The notes under the pieces: generated by a model | Databases searched by the model: none | Seen by the model: only the letters and a program-made list of their open reading frames with translations | What the model was told of the DNA's origin: nothing | Shown: positions 8,052 through 16,195 of the stretch, in pieces | How positions within the stretch are numbered: position 1 is the first letter of the stretch | Layout of the letters: every line of letters starts with the position of its first letter | Assembly: GCA_945883565.1 (NCBI GenBank) | Contig: CAMCXO010000007.1 | Span: forward strand, 25,308-89,307 | DNA from: Chryseobacterium gleum | Lineage (GTDB): Bacteria; Bacteroidota; Bacteroidia; Flavobacteriales; Schleiferiaceae | DNA: 64,000 bases | Direction: 5' to 3' | Made by a program: the position numbers and the translations under genes

Positions 8052-10184
8052 ATGACAGAACTTCTCTTAAAACTGAAACACGAGTTCGAACTTCCTTTGC
8101 AAAATCCCGTACTGGTTTTTGCCACCATTTTGTTTATCATTCTATTGTCGCCCATACTATTGCGCAAACTCAATATTCCGGGCATTATAGGGCTTATTCT
8201 GGCCGGCATGATTATAGGCCCCAATGGCGCCCATTTACTCGAAAACAACGAGGCCATTAAACTGTTTTCCACCATTGGTTTGCTTTATATCATGTTTATA
8301 GCTGGCATAGAACTCGATCTTAACGACTTTAAAGCCAACCGAAATAAGAGCTTTCTTTTCGGCCTTCTAACTTTCAGTATCCCTTTGGGCATTGGGTTTC
8401 CGGTTTGCTTCTACTTATTGAATTATAATTTTAGCGCCAGCTTACTAACCGCCAGCATGTTTGCTACGCACACCTTGGTGGCCTACCCTATTGTAAGCAA
8501 ATTTGGTTTATCTAAAAATCCGGCCGTAGCGGTTGCCGTTGGTGGCACTATTCTAACCGATACCGCCGTTTTAATTCTTTTGGCCGTGGTAGTGGGTCAA
8601 AAAGATGGGCAAATAGGGAGCCAATTCTGGATCAATCTATTGGTTTCTTTAAGTCTCTTTTCGGCTTTTATGTTTGGCCTTATTCCACGTTTAGCCAAAT
8701 GGTTTTTCAATAAGCTCGAAAGTGAAAAGCACTCTCATTACATTTTCGTGCTTTCTGTGGTATTTCTATCGGCATTCTTGGCCGAACTAAGCGGCTTAGA
8801 ACCCATCATTGGGGCCTTCGTTGCCGGCTTGGCTCTAAACAAACTCATTCCACATTCTTCGGCTTTAATGAACAGAATCGAGTTTATTGGCAACGCTTTG
8901 TTCATTCCCTTCTTCTTAATCAGTGTGGGAATGCTCGTTAACTTAAAAGTGTTGTTTAATGGACCTACGGCCATAATTATTGCCGTAACATTAACCTTGG
9001 TTGCAGTTTTGGGCAAATGGTTGGCCGCGTTTTTTACCCAAAAGGCCTTTAACTTTAGTTCATTCCAAAGGCAACTTATATTCGGTTTAAGCAGCGCACA
9101 CGCAGCTGCTACTTTAGCGGTTATATTGGTCGGCTATCGGGCCGGCATACTCGACGAAAAAATTCTAAATGGCACCATTGTTTTAATACTTTTCACCTGC
9201 ATCATAGCGTCTTTTGCCACCGAAAAAGCTGCTAGAAATTTGGTGATTAGTGGCCAATCAGCCAACATTGTACCTTCTCTTCCTACTTCATTTACAGAAC
9301 ATATTTTATTGCCTATTGCCAATGCGTCCAATTTCAATAAGCTCCTGGATTTTGCGAGTGCTCTTAAAGACAAAAAGTCGGCAAATCCTATTTCGCTGCT
9401 TTCCGTAGTTTCCAACAACGAAGAAGCTGAAATCAATTTATTGAAAACCAGAAGCCACCTCGAGGTTTATGTTAAAGAGGCCGCTGCCTCCGAAACCAAG
9501 GTTAACATTCTCACCACCATAGACCACAACCCGGCTGGAGGCATTTGCCGCATTTCGCGCGAAATAATGGCAGATATAATCATTATGGGCTGGCCCAAAC
9601 CCAGCGGAATTGTAGATAAAATTATTGGCGAAAAGGTTGAAGTCCTTTTAAATCAAACAGACAAAGCTCTTTTTATATGCCACATAGAAAAAAACCTCTT
9701 TGGCATTAAGAGTATTGTGGTTTCTGTACCCCCTTTGGCAGAATACGAAAAAGGCTTTGCACAATGGGTTATTAAATTAACCCAACTGGCTTCCGAATTG
9801 CGATCGGGAATCACGTATTACTGCCTCGATGTTACCGCTCAGGCCATTCAAAAGCTATTAAAAAACATTGGGCAGCAAAATTCACCTGTATTCGTATTAT
9901 ACCAACATTGGCCCCAATTCGAGCTCCCTAAAGAGTCTGGCAACTTTAACCAGCTGTTTGTGCGCATTTCTGCTCGAAAAGGCGCCACCTCTTACCAGGG
10001 TGAAACGCTTCAAGACATTTTCGAAAAAAACATGAAACAAAGCAACCGAATGGTGGTCTTTCCTAATCAATTCTCCGATGAAAGTGCAACCGAATACTAC
10101 CGCGATGTATCTGCAGAAGCCCTAACAAAAAGCATTAAAACCTTTCAAGATTTTAACAAACGTTTCTGGTCGCGGAATCGGTAA
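8052..10184 (+). CDS. cation:proton antiporter, CPA2 family, with cytoplasmic stress-protein-like tail
   Basis: A 710-aa membrane protein. Residues of roughly 20-400 contain about 12 hydrophobic segments with the CPA2 landmarks GLILAGMIIGPNGAHLL and AGIELDLNDFK, and GGTILTDTAVLILLAVVVG with the membrane Asp. Residues of about 410-700 are soluble and look like tandem UspA-like regulatory domains rather than the RCK/TrkA-N domain of KefB/C. It exchanges Na+ or K+ for protons at the inner membrane; ion choice cannot be read from sequence. It stands alone, with converging neighbour 10241-11071. Confidence 0.88.
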   Translation: MTELLLKLKHEFELPLQNPVLVFATILFIILLSPILLRKLNIPGIIGLILAGMIIGPNGAHLLENNEAIKLFSTIGLLYIMFIAGIELDLNDFKANRNKSFLFGLLTFSIPLGIGFPVCFYLLNYNFSASLLTASMFATHTLVAYPIVSKFGLSKNPAVAVAVGGTILTDTAVLILLAVVVGQKDGQIGSQFWINLLVSLSLFSAFMFGLIPRLAKWFFNKLESEKHSHYIFVLSVVFLSAFLAELSGLEPIIGAFVAGLALNKLIPHSSALMNRIEFIGNALFIPFFLISVGMLVNLKVLFNGPTAIIIAVTLTLVAVLGKWLAAFFTQKAFNFSSFQRQLIFGLSSAHAAATLAVILVGYRAGILDEKILNGTIVLILFTCIIASFATEKAARNLVISGQSANIVPSLPTSFTEHILLPIANASNFNKLLDFASALKDKKSANPISLLSVVSNNEEAEINLLKTRSHLEVYVKEAAASETKVNILTTIDHNPAGGICRISREIMADIIIMGWPKPSGIVDKIIGEKVEVLLNQTDKALFICHIEKNLFGIKSIVVSVPPLAEYEKGFAQWVIKLTQLASELRSGITYYCLDVTAQAIQKLLKNIGQQNSPVFVLYQHWPQFELPKESGNFNQLFVRISARKGATSYQGETLQDIFEKNMKQSNRMVVFPNQFSDESATEYYRDVSAEALTKSIKTFQDFNKRFWSRNR

Positions 10185-10240
10185 TAACGTTCGTATACTG
10201 CGTTAAAAAACATCGATTTATACAGTGTTCTAAAAAAAAC

Positions 10241-11071
10241 CTATTTCAAATAATTCAATAGCACAGTCTTATCGCTAAACAAAAAGAAATGGTTCTCCTT
10301 CTGTATAGTCTGTAAATGAAAAAACTGATTCGGAATTCTCTCTTTTAAAAACTCTACATTCTTATACGGAACCAATATGTCAGAAGTCCCGTGAACCACA
10401 TAAGTGGGCACGCTTACACTTTGCCAAAAGGGCTCTACCTCTTGCAATTGTTGGCGATGCGAAAGTTTTTCGAGAGTTGATACATCAATGGCATATGGTA
10501 AAATACGTCTCGCAATAGCCGAGTTGCTTATTCTTGCCAACCATTCAAACTTTTCGAGATTAGGGTCCACAGCACCCGCAAGCAAAATGCTTTTAACCGT
10601 TATTTCTGGCATCAAACAAGACAAAATTCCTGCAATGGGCACACCATAAGAATGACCAACTAAAATCCACTTTTTATTTGGGTATTTATGGACAATTTCC
10701 AGCATTCTATCTGCTTGTGCTTTAACCGATAAAATCGGCGTTTTATCTGATTCGCCATACCCCGGCCGGTCAACCGCTAACAACATATATTTTTGTTGCA
10801 TTTCAGGGTAAAAAAAATAAGGCAAATAAGCATCCAAACTCCCGGGTGCACCATGAATAAAAAATACGGCTGTATCACTTTTGAGATTGCCAGAAACGAT
10901 GTACCTTAAATTTGATAGGCTATAGCCTATTTCAGCCGTCAATTCTTTCTCTTCAAATTTTTCTATAAGGGTTTTATCTTTTTTTTTCATTTTTCCATTT
11001 GCCAGTAAGGCAAGGGCGGCCAAAACACTGGCAACCAATATTATAACTCCTGGTTTTAATCTGCGCTTCAC
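10241..11071 (-). CDS. alpha/beta hydrolase with N-terminal membrane anchor
   Basis: A 276-aa alpha/beta-hydrolase-fold protein. The N-terminus is basic then hydrophobic (PGVIILVASVLAALALLANG), which suggests an anchor or uncleaved signal. The oxyanion motif HGAPG is at residues 73-77, the nucleophile elbow GHSYG has Ser141, and the likely acid (HGTSDILVPY) and His (KENHFFLF) follow near the C-terminus. The start is GTG; a TACCTTCG box lies about 30 nt upstream. Substrate is unknown; esterase or lipase-like action is the safe reading. Confidence 0.85.
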   Translation of the reverse strand: MKRRLKPGVIILVASVLAALALLANGKMKKKDKTLIEKFEEKELTAEIGYSLSNLRYIVSGNLKSDTAVFFIHGAPGSLDAYLPYFFYPEMQQKYMLLAVDRPGYGESDKTPILSVKAQADRMLEIVHKYPNKKWILVGHSYGVPIAGILSCLMPEITVKSILLAGAVDPNLEKFEWLARISNSAIARRILPYAIDVSTLEKLSHRQQLQEVEPFWQSVSVPTYVVHGTSDILVPYKNVEFLKERIPNQFFHLQTIQKENHFFLFSDKTVLLNYLK

Positions 11072-11211
11072 TTTTTATTATTATTCAAAGTGTTTTTTCG
11101 ATGTCGAAGGTAGAAGTTTCCTGAATAGCATCAATACTTAAATTAATCATTTGACATATACTTGAATTCCAAAAAATCACTAACTTAAAAACACCGAAAT
11201 AAAACAAAAAA

Positions 11212-11238
11212 GCCTCCGAAAACAGCGTTTTCAGAGGC
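11212..11238 (-). terminator. intrinsic terminator of the secreted-protein gene pair
   Basis: GCCTCCGAAAAC (11212-11223) and GTTTTCAGAGGC (11227-11238) form a 12-bp stem with one mismatch and a 3-nt loop. The A-rich stretch at 11201-11211 becomes a T-run on the minus strand, 21 bp after the stop at 11259. Confidence 0.8.
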
Positions 11239-11258
11239 CGGTTAAACTAGATTAGAGT

Positions 11259-12197
11259 TCAAAATGCCCTAATGGCCCGAACCTTTCTCAAAACGTCTTT
11301 AGTGTCATATGCACCCGCGGTGCCTTCTCCAAAATAAAAAGTCCAGGCTATAAACTGATTTTCTTCATTGCTACACCAATAATCCTCGTACTTCAATGTT
11401 TCGGCTCCTGTGGTTTGTTCAAGCGTTCTTGAAACACGGTAATAGTTCTTCCATAAAACATTCATTTCTTGAACCGAAGGCAAATACCAATCATTCTGAC
11501 CTCCATTGTTGCTGTTTAAACAAAGTGCCGCAGCACTTGAGGAATGTCCATTTTGAGATATAATACCCAAACTGTTGCTTCTACCATCCCAATTGCTTCT
11601 GGCCCCAGAGCCTATGCTTATATTTAGAACATTGCTCCAAACATGACCGCTGGATACATCCACCAAATCAACAACTAAGCCGTGTTCTATGCCTTGAGCA
11701 TCTTTCCACAAATCGAAAATGATTCCGCCGCCATATAAATCGCCAATTTGATGAGCGAAAATACCCGTTCCAGAGTTCAAAACATTCTCAGCTGTTTTAG
11801 CATGTAAAGCATAAGGCACACTCAACAATTGGGTGGCTCCCATATTTAAATAATTACTGCCCCCACTAACATCCATACCTACAGACAAGTAGTAGCTGTC
11901 GTTGGACCAATTTACAGTAGTCAAACTTCCACTTTGAACCTGACCAAAACCTATTACCAAATTAAACAAGCCAAATGCATCGGTACTTACGGTATGGGTT
12001 TCGCTGTATTCGCTGCTGCCGGTGGCCGAACCTTTTAAAATGCTCATTTGAAGGCCAATATTAGTTGATGCCAAGGCATTTCCGGAAGCATCACGGGCTA
12101 CTCCACTGTAGTTAAAAGCCATTGGCGTTTGTTGGGCCATCAGGCTTTCATTGCATAATAACCCCAAGCCAAAAGCCAATAGGAGATTTTTTATCAT
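11259..12197 (-). CDS. secreted protein with C-terminal DUF1566/Lcl-like domain
   Basis: A 312-aa protein with a signal peptide (NLLLAFGLGLLCNESLMAQ). Residues of about 22-150 form the Bacteroidota N-terminal module that begins FNYSGVARDASGNAL and ends LLSVPYALHAKTAENV. The C-terminal half (GGIIFDLWKDAQGIEHGLVV, NGGQNDWYLPSVQEMNVLW, YWCSNEENQFIAWTFYF, VRAIRAF) resembles the DUF1566/Lcl C-terminal domain. It is the second gene of a pair, one base after the preceding stop, and is followed by a terminator. Extracellular or cell-surface location is likely; function is unknown. Confidence 0.82.
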   Translation of the reverse strand: MIKNLLLAFGLGLLCNESLMAQQTPMAFNYSGVARDASGNALASTNIGLQMSILKGSATGSSEYSETHTVSTDAFGLFNLVIGFGQVQSGSLTTVNWSNDSYYLSVGMDVSGGSNYLNMGATQLLSVPYALHAKTAENVLNSGTGIFAHQIGDLYGGGIIFDLWKDAQGIEHGLVVDLVDVSSGHVWSNVLNISIGSGARSNWDGRSNSLGIISQNGHSSSAAALCLNSNNGGQNDWYLPSVQEMNVLWKNYYRVSRTLEQTTGAETLKYEDYWCSNEENQFIAWTFYFGEGTAGAYDTKDVLRKVRAIRAF

Positions 12198-12198
12198 T

Positions 12199-12711
12199 TC
12201 AGTTGTGTTTAATTATTCTGTGTGTTGCTACCAATTCACCATTGCGAGACGTAATACTCATCATATATTGACCACTTGGCAAGGCTGTTAAATCTAAATC
12301 GGCACGATTTTCTACAAAAGTCAAAGGATTAGATTGCAAGATTCTCCCTTTTGCATCTCTCCATTCAGCTTGAAATCCATTTAATTCTGCCTCATTCAAT
12401 TCAATGATCAAAACAGTCTTGGCAGGATTTGGATAAACCAAACAATTTACTTGGGGTTTGCTTAATGCTTCTATGTTTAAAGTCCCTGAACTAGCAGCTG
12501 CAAACCCGCCTGATAAAGAATTCCCATTCGCGTCTTGCTGAGAAACAACCAACAATTCTCCAACACCAAATGAAATGGAAGAAGTTCCGTTTAACATCAC
12601 CGAACCTCCGCTGTTTACGCTTTGTGGGCTAATGTTCTGCGCCTGTAGCACAGCCGAGCAAAACATGCCCATTCCCAACCCCAAACATTCTATCCATTTT
12701 TTTCTAAGCAT
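12199..12711 (-). CDS. small secreted protein with T9SS type A sorting domain
   Basis: A 170-aa protein: signal peptide (residues 1-25, ending AVLQAQ), a short Gly/Ser-rich segment (SVNSGGSVMLNGTSSISFGVGELLV), then a C-terminal domain starting NCLVYPNPAKTVLII and ending LPSGQYMMSITSRNG...HRIIKHN, the usual type IX secretion sorting domain. The ATG at 12711 gives a clean signal peptide; an in-frame GTG at 12741 would add ten residues. This layout is common for small cargo or adaptor proteins encoded just before a larger surface protein. No enzymatic domain is visible. Confidence 0.82.
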   Translation of the reverse strand: MLRKKWIECLGLGMGMFCSAVLQAQNISPQSVNSGGSVMLNGTSSISFGVGELLVVSQQDANGNSLSGGFAAASSGTLNIEALSKPQVNCLVYPNPAKTVLIIELNEAELNGFQAEWRDAKGRILQSNPLTFVENRADLDLTALPSGQYMMSITSRNGELVATHRIIKHN

Positions 12712-12896
12712 TTTGCTCTTTGTTTTTGGTTTAACACTCACGTAACATACAAAACCCGATGCAACGCCTTTAGTTCTTATTATACATCAATAGTTATTCA
12801 TTAGGGTTCTATATCTAGGCAGCAAGTCATTCAAGTTATTTAAAGCTTAATATTCAGAAAAATTATACTAGAGCCGAGCTAAAAGCCTGTTTTTTT

Positions 12897-12925
12897 GGCG
12901 TTTAAACCGGGCTTCTTTAAACGCC
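12897..12925. repeat. perfect hairpin in intergenic region
   Basis: GGCGTTTAAA (12897-12906) and TTTAAACGCC (12916-12925) form a perfect 10-bp stem with a 9-nt loop. The T-run lies on the wrong side for a terminator of the minus-strand methyltransferase gene. Apart from this, no feature is recognised in the gap 12742-12985. Confidence 0.5.
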
Positions 12926-12985
12926 CCTTCCTGGCGTTTTCTTGGTCGCAAAGGGGTTCGGGCCCACCCGTGCGTGTTTTGCCCT

Positions 12986-13879
12986 CTAGCGGCTTTTTTC
13001 AGGCCTTTTAAGCACATAGGTTAAACTGCTGGCCAAATTTGATCGTTCTGCAGCTGTGTTAGAAAGCCATCCGCGCCAAAAACCGGCAATTGGCCAAAAA
13101 ACATTCTTTTTGTATTGTTCCGATAGCATGCTTACATAATAAGCATCAAAAGGTAAAGGAAAAGGCTTTTGCCATTCAAGCCCAAACTTGGTGGCTAGGG
13201 CATTTATATGTTCCGGACCAAAATGCCATAAGTGAAGGGGTACATCCCAGGCTGCCCAATATCGGCCATAATAATCAGCATCTAAACTTTTGTGATTAGG
13301 TAAAGCCAACAAAAGATAACCTCCGGGTTTTAAGGCTTGACTCAATTTTGCCAAAACCGTTTCAAAATTTGGAATGTGTTCAAGCACATGCCAAAGAGTG
13401 ATTATGTCGTAAAGGTTAGCCTTCGGCTCAAACTCATTAGGCGCCATCACCTTTTTGCCCAGCCTTTTGCCGGCAATTTCGGCAGCAGCTGCAGATGGTT
13501 CAACGCCTTCGCAATCCCAACCGAAATCCTTCATAAAAGCCGCAAACGATCCTGCTCCGCAACCATAATCCAATAATTGTCCGGGTACAGAACATAAACC
13601 TGTTATATGATTTTTTTTAAAGGCTAAGTTGCGTTTTTGTACTTCGAAATACACCTTGTCGAAAAGCCCCTTTGGGGCTTCGTTGTGCGAACTATAGTCT
13701 TCTTTTGGGTAATACTCTCCCAAATTTTCGTCTTGTGGCCTTGGGCTTGTTAATACAAATCCACACGATATGCACCTTTGAAGTTGGAATGATTCTCGCT
13801 TATTTCGAAAATCAGGCACTTCCATTAGTTTGTTCAACTGTCCGGACCCGCATATAGGGCAATGTTTTTGTTCGATCAT
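12986..13879 (-). CDS. class I SAM-dependent methyltransferase with zinc-ribbon N-terminus
   Basis: A 297-aa protein. The N-terminus has two Cys pairs, CPICGSG and CISCGF, expected to form a zinc ribbon. The methyltransferase core follows with the SAM motif LLDYGCGAGSFAAFMKDFGW, then WHVLEHIPNFETVLAKLSQ and LKPGGYLLLALPN. This architecture is frequent in Bacteroidota among sugar or natural-product-type methyltransferases; the acceptor is unknown. The gene starts 9 bp after the mnmG stop and probably belongs to the same transcript. Confidence 0.87.
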   Translation of the reverse strand: MIEQKHCPICGSGQLNKLMEVPDFRNKRESFQLQRCISCGFVLTSPRPQDENLGEYYPKEDYSSHNEAPKGLFDKVYFEVQKRNLAFKKNHITGLCSVPGQLLDYGCGAGSFAAFMKDFGWDCEGVEPSAAAAEIAGKRLGKKVMAPNEFEPKANLYDIITLWHVLEHIPNFETVLAKLSQALKPGGYLLLALPNHKSLDADYYGRYWAAWDVPLHLWHFGPEHINALATKFGLEWQKPFPLPFDAYYVSMLSEQYKKNVFWPIAGFWRGWLSNTAAERSNLASSLTYVLKRPEKSR

Positions 13880-13888
13880 AGTAGAAAG

Positions 13889-15754
13889 TTATCGGCCCAT
13901 CATTACCAACAAAACCTGCAAATCGGCAGGCGACACTCCGCTAATACGAGATGCTTGACCAATGGTTTCGGGTCTATGGAATTGAAGCTTCATTCTGGCT
14001 TCCATACTTAAGGCTTTGATGGCTTCAAAGTCGTATTTGGAAGGGATTTTAATGTTCTCAAGTTTCTTGAGTTTAAGAGCGTTTTCGCGTTCGCGCTCTA
14101 TATAGCCACTATATTTCATGCTGATTTCGAACTGCATTAAAACCTCGTGGTTTAAAGTGATTTGATGGGTTAAGGACTTTAACTCATCCGATTCGAGCAG
14201 TTTTTCCAAATCGAGTTGAGGCCTACTTAAAAGTTTAATGGCCTTTATCTTTTGGATGATAGTTGCTGATTGAAACTTTTCAAGCAATGGATTTATGCTT
14301 ACAGGATCAACGCTAAAGTCGCTCCAGACTTGGTGAAGAGACAACACTTCTTGTTCTTTTCGGCGCAACATTTCGAGTCTTTCATTGTCTGCCAGTCCAA
14401 TGGCATGGCCAAGAGGGGTTAAACGTTGGTCAGCATTGTCTTGTCTCAGCAGTATTCTAAATTCAGCCCTTGAAGTAAACATCCTGTAGGGTTCTTCAGT
14501 GCCTTTGGTAATTAAATCGTCGATAAGCACCCCTATATATGCCTCATCTCGACCTAAAACAACGGGGTTTAATCCCGATGTTTTTCGATGGGCATTAATT
14601 CCGGCCATTAGCCCTTGGCCAGCGGCTTCTTCGTAACCTGTGGTTCCGTTAATTTGGCCGGCAAAGTATAAATTCTCTATCAACTTCGTTTCGAGTGTGT
14701 GTTGAAGCTGAGTTGGTGGGAAATAATCGTACTCTATGGCATAACCTGGTCTAAAAAACCGGGCTTGTTCGAATCCGGGCACCAATCTTAATGCAGACTC
14801 CTGTACCTCTTGAGGCAAACTGGTGCTAAAGCCATTGATATATACCTCTACCGTATTCCATCCTTCTGGTTCTACAAAAAGTTGATGGCTGCTTTTATCG
14901 GCAAAACGGTCAATTTTGTCTTCAATAGACGGACAATAGCGTGGTCCTAGACCTCTAATTCGACCGTTAAACATGGGCGAGCGGTCAAAACCCGTTCTCA
15001 ACATATCGTGCACAGCCTCGCTGGTATGGGCAATCCAGCAGCACCTCTGAATACTGGGTTTGGGTATATTTAAAAACGAAAATCCCGAAATCTCGGAATC
15101 CCCTTCCTGAACCTCAAATTTTGAGTAGTCCAAACTTCGCCCATCAATTCGTGGTGGGGTTCCTGTTTTCATTCGCCCTGATTCGAAACCCAATTTATTA
15201 AGTGCTTCGGTAATACCTGTTGCTGCCCGTTCTCCCGCACGACCACCCCCATTTTGTCGTTCACCAATGTGCATTACACCGTTTAAGAACGTGCCCGAGG
15301 TTAAAACCACACTTTTGGCCGCAATAAATGCCCCGCCTCCGGTAATCACCCCAACAATTTGGTCGTTTTCTACCACCAAATCGTTTACCATATCTTGATA
15401 AAAATGCAAATTTGGCAATGCCTCCAGCTGCAAACGCCATTCTTCAGCAAATCGCGCCCGGTCGTTCTGGGTTCGTGGCGACCACATGGCTGGGCCCTTG
15501 CTTCGGTTAAGCATTCTAAATTGAATCATGGTTTTATCAGAAACAATTCCTGATAAGCCGCCCAAAGCATCGATCTCTCTTAATATTTGGCCCTTAGCCA
15601 CCCCACCCATGGCCGGATTGCAAGACATTTGGCCGATGGTTTGCATGTTCATGGTAATCAGCAAGGTTCTACTCCCCATCTTAGCGGCGGCAGCGGCGGC
15701 TTCATTGCCCGCATGCCCGGCGCCTACCACCACTACATCATATACTGTTTTCAT
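13889..15754 (-). CDS. mnmG: tRNA uridine-5-carboxymethylaminomethyl modification enzyme MnmG (GidA)
   Basis: A 621-aa FAD enzyme that works with MnmE to modify U34 in certain tRNAs. The N-terminal dinucleotide motif VVVGAGHAGNEAAAAAA is intact, with SCNPAMGGVAKGQ, LTSGTFLNG and the C-terminal RPETIGQASRISGVSPADLQ block. The ATG at 15754 overlaps the ybeY stop as ATGA and is preferred over an in-frame start 7 codons upstream, which lies inside ybeY and the parS-like site. Expected partner genes are not adjacent. Confidence 0.96.
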   Translation of the reverse strand: MKTVYDVVVVGAGHAGNEAAAAAAKMGSRTLLITMNMQTIGQMSCNPAMGGVAKGQILREIDALGGLSGIVSDKTMIQFRMLNRSKGPAMWSPRTQNDRARFAEEWRLQLEALPNLHFYQDMVNDLVVENDQIVGVITGGGAFIAAKSVVLTSGTFLNGVMHIGERQNGGGRAGERAATGITEALNKLGFESGRMKTGTPPRIDGRSLDYSKFEVQEGDSEISGFSFLNIPKPSIQRCCWIAHTSEAVHDMLRTGFDRSPMFNGRIRGLGPRYCPSIEDKIDRFADKSSHQLFVEPEGWNTVEVYINGFSTSLPQEVQESALRLVPGFEQARFFRPGYAIEYDYFPPTQLQHTLETKLIENLYFAGQINGTTGYEEAAGQGLMAGINAHRKTSGLNPVVLGRDEAYIGVLIDDLITKGTEEPYRMFTSRAEFRILLRQDNADQRLTPLGHAIGLADNERLEMLRRKEQEVLSLHQVWSDFSVDPVSINPLLEKFQSATIIQKIKAIKLLSRPQLDLEKLLESDELKSLTHQITLNHEVLMQFEISMKYSGYIERERENALKLKKLENIKIPSKYDFEAIKALSMEARMKLQFHRPETIGQASRISGVSPADLQVLLVMMGR

Positions 15755-16194
15755 AAATGTTCCACGTGAAACCAAGTGCTCCCCAGCTTTATTTTCTCAT
15801 TTTCTTTTCTGCGCATCTCCTCTTGCTCCTCCTCACTTTTATCTTTATAACCACAAAGGTGCAACACTCCATGCACACACACCCTCATAAATTCTAGTTG
15901 AACACTAACTTTATTAAGAATGGCGTTCTCCAATACGCGGTCGCGACTTATCCAGATTTCCCCACTTACTCTTGTTTTTTTGCTGTAGTCAAAAGTTATG
16001 ATGTCTGTAAAATAATCGTGTTCTAAATAAAACAGGCTCTTTTCTAGTAAATCCCTATCACTTACCAACTCAAACTGTAATTTATCCAACACATAAGCCT
16101 CACTCTCAATACAAGCTTTTATCCACGAACCCCATTTAACGGCATCCCAAAATTCTAATTCCTTAAATCCCTGCGACCAATTTATTCTTGGCAT
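15751..16194 (-). CDS. ybeY: endoribonuclease YbeY (rRNA maturation)
   Basis: A 147-aa metalloprotein of 16S rRNA processing. The strand-helix core DIITFDYS...VSGEIWISRDRV leads to the metal motif HGVLHLCGYKD. Two of the three His ligands are present; the third position (His in E. coli GYDH) is Asp, which I recall as usual for Bacteroidota. Start ATG 16194 begins MPRINWSQGF and is one base after the DUF4175 gene stop; longer starts would run into that gene. The C-terminal residues FHVEHL are encoded by the parS-like sequence. Confidence 0.92.
   Translation of the reverse strand: MPRINWSQGFKELEFWDAVKWGSWIKACIESEAYVLDKLQFELVSDRDLLEKSLFYLEHDYFTDIITFDYSKKTRVSGEIWISRDRVLENAILNKVSVQLEFMRVCVHGVLHLCGYKDKSEEEQEEMRRKENEKIKLGSTWFHVEHL
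15758..15773. promoter_or_regulatory. parS-like centromere site 1
   Basis: TGTTCCACGTGAAACC matches 15 of 16 bases of the B. subtilis-type parS TGTTCCACGTGAAACA. It spans the end of ybeY just upstream of mnmG. Together with the site at 18542-18557 it suggests ParB loading in this part of the chromosome. Confidence 0.65.
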
Positions 16195-16195
16195 C

